Assembly: GCA_026393855.1 (NCBI GenBank)
Contig: JAPKZJ010000009.1
Span: 62,001-126,000, forward strand
Direction of reading: 5' to 3'
Origin: Candidatus Aminicenantes bacterium
GTDB taxonomy: Bacteria > Acidobacteriota > Aminicenantia > Aminicenantales > UBA4085
Length of the DNA stretch: 64,000 nucleotides
Shown here: piece by piece, positions 58,745-64,000 of the stretch
Position numbering within the stretch: position 1 is the first letter of the stretch
Layout: every line of letters starts with the position of its first letter
Notes under the pieces: model-generated
The model's input: only the letters and a program-made list of their open reading frames with translations
Told to the model about the DNA's origin: nothing
The model's database searches: none
Translations under genes and position numbers: made by a program

Positions 58745-61126
58745 ATGGCCCATACGGCCTTTGTCTATAGATCGTTTAATCCCTGCGGAGCGCGCCGCCG
58801 TCGTTTCCTCGCGGCCCGAGGTCCCTATGAAGCGGCAGCCCCGCGAGCATCGAGGATGGTCCAAGCCGGCCTCGTGTCGGCCGCGCTCCTGGCTGCCGCC
58901 GTCTTCCTCATCGGACCGGCCTCTCTGTCGGCGGCGGAGATCGTTTCGGGCCGGGTCGTCTCCGCGGCTTCCGGCCGGCCGATCGTGGGTGTGTTGATCA
59001 CCGTCCGCGGGACCGAGGCGGCCGGGGGCTCGGCCGTGACCTCGGATGCGGACGGCCGTTTCCGCCTCGAGATTCCCGCTCCTTCGGAATCCGTCCTTGT
59101 CTTCCGCAAGACCGGGTTCGCCGAGGCGATCGTCAAGACGGCTTCCGGGTCCGGCCTCATCATCCGCCTGACCGCCGATCCGTCCGCCTTTCTGCCCGCG
59201 GAGGAGGTCGTGGTCGAAGCGGCGGGTCTGGACCGAACGGCCTTCGAGCTGCCTTACGCCGGCCGGACCGTATCGCGGGACCGCCTGCTGGACGGCGGAA
59301 TCGAGGCCCTGAATGAAGCCGTCGCTGACGTACCCGGCATTTCGTTTGTGGGCGGGGGGTTCCATTCCGCCCCGTCCCTGCGCGGCCTGGCCCGCAACCG
59401 GCTCGTTCTTCTCGTCGATGGCGTTCGGACCGCTTCCATACGAACGGTCGGTGGGCATCTCGGCTTCGTCCATCCCTTCGCAGTCGAGGACGTGGAGGTC
59501 GTCAAGGGGCCCTTCTCGACCGTCTACGGTCACGACGCCATGGCCGGCGTTCTTCAGGTCGACACCCTCCGCCCGGCTTTCTCCGAGTCCGGGCTCTCGA
59601 TCCGCGGCGGGGCCACGGCCGGCTATCAGTCGGCCGCCAACGGCTCCGACGGTGCGTTCCATCTGGAAGCCGGGACGCGGAAGGCCGCCTTCCTCGTTTC
59701 CTGCGGCCGCACGGTCGAGGAAGACTATCGGATGGGAGGGGGGGCGGTCCTGCCCCAATCCGGGTTCCGACTGGCCTCCTTCCTGGCCAAGGGCGAGTTC
59801 CGGCCGGCGGCCGGCCATCACCTCGAGATCCTCTACCTGCGCACCGACGGAACCGACATCGGCAAAGCCAGCGGTGATCCCGCAATCGTCAACCGCCACC
59901 CGTCCGAAAGCAATGAGGTTGCGGCGCTGTCCTACGAATGGCGGCCCAACGGCCCGTTTCTCAACTCCTTGGAAGCCAAGCTCTCGCGCGGACTGTTCAG
60001 CCTGGCCGCAGATTTCCGGACGCTGACCGGGCCGCGGACGGTGCAGAGCCTGCGCGACTTGGGCGAAGACGACTACGGCGTCTTCCTGCGGGCCGGACTT
60101 TCTCCGGTCCAGCGCGCCATCGTGTTCATCGGGCTGGACGGATATTTCCAGGAAAACCAGCGCATCACCGGGGTGAAGAACATCTACCTGACGGGCCAGT
60201 CAGCGCCCTTCTCGTCGGCTTCGCTTAATGAAGTGCCTTTGGCGGCGACGCGGGATGTCGGCTTGTTCGCCCAAGGCACCTGGGCCGCCGCTCCGCGCTG
60301 GGACTTCATCTTCGGAGCCAGGATGGACGGGGCTTCCGAGCGGGCCGAATTCCCGGACGGCGTTCAGCTCCGCCGCTTCGATCCCGAATTGAACGGAAAT
60401 CTGGGCCTTCTCTACAAGATCGGCTCCGGGCTGAGGCTGGGCGCGAACATCGGCACCGCCTTCCGGCTACCGACGCCCAAGGACCGCTATTTCGTGGGCC
60501 AGACCCCGCAGGGGATCAACATCGGGAATCCCGACCTCAAGCCCGAGCACAGCCTGAATGCCGACCTGGTCCTCAAATTCCGTACGGAGACGCCCGGTCC
60601 CCTGTGGGTCGAGGGTTCGCTGGCCGGTTTCGTCAACCGGTTTCGCGACCTGATCGTCATCAAATGGGACCAGCCTACCGGCAATCGCACCGGCGTCTTC
60701 GCCAATGCCGGCCGGGCCGAGATTTATGGGTTGGAAGCCGAGGCCGCCCTGGCCTGGAAAAAGGGCTGGACCGTCTCCGCCGCGGTCACCGCTCTCGGTG
60801 CGGCCGTCCACGGCAACGACGAAGTCCTGGACGATTTGCCGCCGCTGCAAGGTCGATTGAGCCTGCGCCGGACGCTGGCCGGCACGGGCTGGCTGGGACT
60901 CGATCTGCGGGGCGCCGTAGCCGAGGGCCGGACTTCGGCCGGGGATCTCCCGGCGTCGGCCTGGCTCACGGCCGATCTGGCGGCCGGATGGCGGATCGGC
61001 CGGACGTGGGCCCTGCGGCTGTCGCTGGACAATGTCTTTGACGCGTCCTACCGGGAGTTTTTCGATCTGCCGCTCTTGCGGCGCAAGGGCCGCAGTCTGG
61101 ATCTTTCGCTCACGGTCGGCTTGTGA
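58745..61126 (+). CDS. TonB-dependent receptor (BtuB/CirA-like) with carboxypeptidase-regulatory-like domain
   Basis: A 793-residue outer-membrane receptor. After a long basic N-terminus the signal helix is at ~38-63 (VQAGLVSAALLAAAVFLIGP). A CarboxypepD_reg-like domain follows (IVSGRVVSAASGRPIVGVLI). The plug (~150-270) includes LNEAVADVPGISFVGGGFHS, LVLLVDGVRT and VEVVKGPFSTVYGHDAMAGV, which is a clear TonB-plug motif. The barrel follows with NIGTAFRLPTPKDRYF, NPDLKPEHSLNADL and the TonB-receptor C-terminal signature around LSLDNVFDASYREF. AAGGAG lies five bases before the ATG. It resembles siderophore or vitamin receptors more than the Oar-like one; the ligand is unknown. Confidence 0.92.
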   Translation: MAHTAFVYRSFNPCGARRRRFLAARGPYEAAAPRASRMVQAGLVSAALLAAAVFLIGPASLSAAEIVSGRVVSAASGRPIVGVLITVRGTEAAGGSAVTSDADGRFRLEIPAPSESVLVFRKTGFAEAIVKTASGSGLIIRLTADPSAFLPAEEVVVEAAGLDRTAFELPYAGRTVSRDRLLDGGIEALNEAVADVPGISFVGGGFHSAPSLRGLARNRLVLLVDGVRTASIRTVGGHLGFVHPFAVEDVEVVKGPFSTVYGHDAMAGVLQVDTLRPAFSESGLSIRGGATAGYQSAANGSDGAFHLEAGTRKAAFLVSCGRTVEEDYRMGGGAVLPQSGFRLASFLAKGEFRPAAGHHLEILYLRTDGTDIGKASGDPAIVNRHPSESNEVAALSYEWRPNGPFLNSLEAKLSRGLFSLAADFRTLTGPRTVQSLRDLGEDDYGVFLRAGLSPVQRAIVFIGLDGYFQENQRITGVKNIYLTGQSAPFSSASLNEVPLAATRDVGLFAQGTWAAAPRWDFIFGARMDGASERAEFPDGVQLRRFDPELNGNLGLLYKIGSGLRLGANIGTAFRLPTPKDRYFVGQTPQGINIGNPDLKPEHSLNADLVLKFRTETPGPLWVEGSLAGFVNRFRDLIVIKWDQPTGNRTGVFANAGRAEIYGLEAEAALAWKKGWTVSAAVTALGAAVHGNDEVLDDLPPLQGRLSLRRTLAGTGWLGLDLRGAVAEGRTSAGDLPASAWLTADLAAGWRIGRTWALRLSLDNVFDASYREFFDLPLLRRKGRSLDLSLTVGL

Positions 61127-61175
61127 GCGGGGCACCGCCGGCCCTTTGGCGGCCCTAAGGGCTCGGCCTCCGCCT

Positions 61176-62963
61176 TCACTCGGCGTAGAGGGCGTCGATC
61201 TGGTCCTTGTATTTCTTCTCCACGATGTTGCGCTTGATCTTGAGCGTCGGCGTGACCTCGTCCTCGCCGATCTCGAAGTCCTTATCCAGGACGGCGATCT
61301 TTTTAATCCGCTCGTAGGCGGCCAGGTCGGGCGTGGCCTCGTCGATCTGCCCCTTCAGGAAGGCGGCGATCTCCTCCTTGCGGCATAGGTCGGCCCGGTC
61401 GCGGAACTCGATGCCCTTCTCCCGGGCGTATTCCTCCAGACGGGCGAACTCGGGCACGACCAGCGCGGCGATGAACTTGCGCTCGGCGCCGACCACGACG
61501 ACGCTGGAGAAAAACCGGTTGGCCAGGATGCGGCTCTCGATGGGCTGGGGGGCGACGTTCTTGCCGCCCGAGGTGATGATCAGGTCCTTCTTGCGGTCGG
61601 TGATGGTCAGGTAGCCTTCCTCGTCCATGCGGCCGAGATCGCCGGTATGAAGCCATCCCCCGGCCATGACTTCGCGGGTGGCGGCCTCGTTCTTGTAGTA
61701 GCCCCGCATGATGTTCGGCCCCTGGGCCAGGATCTCGCCGTCCTCGGCGATGCGCAGGGTCACGCCGGGCAGGACCGTGCCGACCGTCCCGATTCGGTAC
61801 TTCCAGGGGTTGTTGGCGGCCAGGACGGGGGCGGTTTCCGTCAGCCCGTAGCCGGCCAGGATGATCAGGCCGACGGCGTAGAAGAATTCGACGATGTCGG
61901 CCGCCAGCGGCGCTCCGCCGCAGACCAAGAAGCGGAAGCGGCCGCCGGTCTTGGCCAGGATCTTGTGGAAGACGAGCTTGCGGGCCAGCCCCAGCCGGAA
62001 AGCCAGGCCGCGCGGCAACGGGCGGCCGGCGATGGTCAGGGCGGCGGCGGCCTTGCCGGTCCGGATGCCCCAGAAGAAGATCCTCTTTTTAAGGGCCGAG
62101 CCGGCCCGGACCTGATCCATGACCCGGGCGTAGATCTTCTCGAAGAGGCGCGGCACGCTGACCATCATGGTCGGCCGGATTTCGATCATGTTCTCGGCCA
62201 CGGCGGCGACGTTCTCGGCGAAGGCAATGGTGCAGCCCTTGAACAGGAAGAGGAAGGAGCCGGTTCTCTCCAGGACGTGGGATAAGGGCAGGAAGGAAAG
62301 GATCACGTCGTCCTGGCTGAAGCTTTCATGCTCGTCCAAGCCATGGACGTTGCTGACAAAATTCTCATGCGTCAGCATGACGCCTTTCGGCACCCCGGTC
62401 GTGCCCGATGTGTAAATGAGCGAGGCCAGGTCGTCCGGCCGGATGGCTTCCGCCATCCGTTCGAACGCGCCGGGATCCGCCGCCTCGGACTTTTCACCGA
62501 GGGCCGCGACATCGGCCACCGGCATTCCGCCGGGCGCAGCTTCCCGGCCCAGGAAGATCGTCTTTTCCACGAGCGGGAGCTGCTCGCGGATGGCGGTGAC
62601 CTTCTCCCACAAGACGCCTCCTGCGGCCAAAATCATCCTGGCCTCGGAATCGTGGACGATGTAGCGGATCTGCTCGGCCGGGAGGGTCGGGAAGATGGGG
62701 ACCGTCACTCCGCCGGAGCAGAGAATGGCGAAGTCGGAGATGACCCAGTCGGGTCCGCTCTCGGCCAGCAGGGCGACCTTGTCCCCGGGCTTCAAGCCCA
62801 GGGCGCGCAGCCCGAGCGACAGGCGGCGGATCCGGCGGCCGAATTCATCGGTCGAGAGCGCATACCAGGAACCGTCCGCTTTGCCCTTGAGGAGCTCGGG
62901 CTTGGCGTAGGTCCGGCAGGTGTTGAGAAAGAGCCGGCCGAGTGTCGTCACATATTCTGACAT
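61176..62963 (-). CDS. Long-chain acyl-CoA synthetase (AMP-binding, FadD/FAA-like)
   Basis: A 595-residue adenylate-forming ligase that should activate fatty acids with ATP and CoA. The P-loop-like motif is YTSGTTGVPKGVMLTH near residue 210. GYGLTETAP, HTGDLGRMDEEGYLTITDRKKDLIITSGGKN and the C-terminal catalytic-lysine region TPTLKIKRNIVEKKY are present. It corresponds to the long-chain group seen in many bacteria (COG1022). GGGAG precedes ATG 62963. It is convergent with the TonB receptor, with a 49-base gap. The exact chain length preference is unknown. Confidence 0.94.
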   Translation of the reverse strand: MSEYVTTLGRLFLNTCRTYAKPELLKGKADGSWYALSTDEFGRRIRRLSLGLRALGLKPGDKVALLAESGPDWVISDFAILCSGGVTVPIFPTLPAEQIRYIVHDSEARMILAAGGVLWEKVTAIREQLPLVEKTIFLGREAAPGGMPVADVAALGEKSEAADPGAFERMAEAIRPDDLASLIYTSGTTGVPKGVMLTHENFVSNVHGLDEHESFSQDDVILSFLPLSHVLERTGSFLFLFKGCTIAFAENVAAVAENMIEIRPTMMVSVPRLFEKIYARVMDQVRAGSALKKRIFFWGIRTGKAAAALTIAGRPLPRGLAFRLGLARKLVFHKILAKTGGRFRFLVCGGAPLAADIVEFFYAVGLIILAGYGLTETAPVLAANNPWKYRIGTVGTVLPGVTLRIAEDGEILAQGPNIMRGYYKNEAATREVMAGGWLHTGDLGRMDEEGYLTITDRKKDLIITSGGKNVAPQPIESRILANRFFSSVVVVGAERKFIAALVVPEFARLEEYAREKGIEFRDRADLCRKEEIAAFLKGQIDEATPDLAAYERIKKIAVLDKDFEIGEDEVTPTLKIKRNIVEKKYKDQIDALYAE

Positions 62964-63044
62964 GTTTGCGCTCCCTTCTTCGTCTGCAGGGGGATTATAC
63001 AAGGATTGGCGGCTGAGGAAAACGCTTCCCCATTGGGGTCCGGG

Positions 63045-64000
63045 TCAGCGGCCCAAACGGATGCGGGCGACAATCCCGCCCTTGCCGACGGCCCAACCCG
63101 CCGTACCGTCCGGGGCGAAGGACAGGGCGTGAAAACCCATCGGGCCGGGGATCGGCGTCCAGGAGCGGCCGCCGTCAAGCGTGAAATCCGAACCCGAGGG
63201 GCCGACCGTGATGGCCATGGAGGTCGTCGCGCCGGGGACGAAAGCGACGCACTCGCGGAAGCCATCCGGCTTGCGGTCGTTGACGACCGTCCACGACGCG
63301 CCGCCGTCCATCGAAAAGGCGGCGTTTTTCTCGGCCGCGGGCTCGTCGCGGTAATCGCCGCCGACCGCGATGCCGTCGCGCTCGTTGCGGAAGGCGATGG
63401 CATAGGTGCCGAACGAGGGCTCGCCTTTGAGGAGGGGCGAATCCGTAATCGCCCAATTCCGCCCGCCGTCGGCCGTGTGGAAGATGCGGGAGATCAGGCC
63501 GCCGCTGCAGAAACGGACTTCGGTCGGGCTTTTGGCCTCGATGCACGTCCCGCCGGCAGCGAACAGCCCTTCGGATTTCTTGGCATAGGGCCGCCGCACG
63601 GACGAGGGCTTGACCCAGGTCTTGCCTCCGTCGGACGTGGTCAGCACGAAGATGCGGCCGCCGATCGGGTCGCCGACCGCCCAGCCGTCAAGCGGCCCGG
63701 AGAAGTCGATGCCGTCCAGGAAGATGCCGCTGGCGTTGTCGTGATAGACCTCGGTCCAGGTCTCGCCGCCGTCGGCGGTTCGGAAGATGCGGGCCGGCTT
63801 GGCGATGCCCATGACTACGGCCGTCTGGGCGTCGAAAGCCTCGATGTCCCGGAAATCGACCCCTTCCGCGCCGGGCACCTTCTTGCGGGCCCAGGTCCGG
63901 CCGCCGTCCACGGTCCGCAGGACGGTGCCTTCGGACCCGGAGGCCCAAGCTGTGACCGCGTCGACGGCCGCGACACCGCGCAGCCCCGCCGAGACGCCGC
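63045..64000 (-). CDS. YCF48-like/BNR-repeat beta-propeller protein, C-terminal part
   Basis: The frame runs through the right edge of the window, so the start lies outside; ~317 codons are visible. Repeated blades of the photosystem II assembly factor YCF48/sialidase BNR type are evident: TVLRTVDGGRTWARKKV, RIFRTADGGETWTEVY, VLTTSDGGKTWVKPS, IFHTADGGRNWAITD and FSMDGGASWTVV, each separated by a short loop with GWAVG-type turns. Such propellers in non-photosynthetic bacteria are exported proteins of unknown role. It is upstream of and parallel to the acyl-CoA ligase gene with an 81-base gap. Confidence 0.85.
   Translation of the reverse strand, partial: GVSAGLRGVAAVDAVTAWASGSEGTVLRTVDGGRTWARKKVPGAEGVDFRDIEAFDAQTAVVMGIAKPARIFRTADGGETWTEVYHDNASGIFLDGIDFSGPLDGWAVGDPIGGRIFVLTTSDGGKTWVKPSSVRRPYAKKSEGLFAAGGTCIEAKSPTEVRFCSGGLISRIFHTADGGRNWAITDSPLLKGEPSFGTYAIAFRNERDGIAVGGDYRDEPAAEKNAAFSMDGGASWTVVNDRKPDGFRECVAFVPGATTSMAITVGPSGSDFTLDGGRSWTPIPGPMGFHALSFAPDGTAGWAVGKGGIVARIRLGR

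Overview
The window is GC-rich, densely packed bacterial DNA from a Gram-negative-type organism. It carries two TonB-dependent receptors, a TolC-family protein, a lipoprotein and several predicted outer-membrane barrels. The GWxTD-domain protein, the Oar-type receptor, the tricorn-like and M28 peptidases and the membrane-LuxR regulators together recall uncultured Acidobacteriota/Aminicenantes-type genomes. That assignment is inference from gene content; no rRNA or tRNA is present to test it.

Layout. 1-6195: end of a GWxTD protein, then on the minus strand tatA, a coiled-coil methyltransferase, a ROK sugar kinase and an Oar-like TonB receptor. 6196-6566: a divergent promoter region with a large palindrome and a structured, terminator-ended leader RNA. 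6567-10093: a Tat-exported M24 peptidase and an M28 peptidase closed by a strong terminator. 10125-11241: a HigBA toxin-antitoxin pair and a divergent XRE regulator. 11352-20164: an Orn/Lys/Arg-type decarboxylase with an NhaC antiporter, then lepA, mtnA, an outer-membrane protein and tsaD. 20231-29422: two paralogous membrane-anchored LuxR regulators, each divergent from a target gene and each with a nearly identical 42-bp operator-like element, bracketing a cassette of exported and membrane proteins. 29523-37914: an M28 peptidase and two tandem tricorn-like S41 proteases. 38012-51254: a HAD phosphatase and a probable glycoconjugate region with two paralogous GT-C-like membrane proteins, three soluble glycosyltransferases and a radical SAM/SPASM protein, interspersed with a TolC protein and a group II PLP decarboxylase. 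51279-57211: an FHA protein, PP2C phosphatase, Ser/Thr kinase and SH3-like lipoprotein, facing an FHA-pseudocyclase and a GNAT protein. 57244-64000: a small regulator/membrane pair, a gene remnant, a second TonB receptor, a long-chain acyl-CoA ligase and a YCF48-like propeller.

Together the genes suggest a peptide-using heterotroph: secreted and periplasmic peptidases, TonB receptors and amino-acid decarboxylases, with phospho-signalling and a cell-surface glycan programme. Many promoters have recognisable -35/-10 boxes, and several start codons lie at or within a few bases of the predicted transcription start, so leaderless translation is probably common.

The observations most worth following are the paired 42-bp elements of the two LuxR regulators, the palindromic tatA/M24 divergent promoter with its leader RNA, the internal triplication in tsaD, the two long inverted-repeat elements, and the GT-C/radical SAM glycan region.
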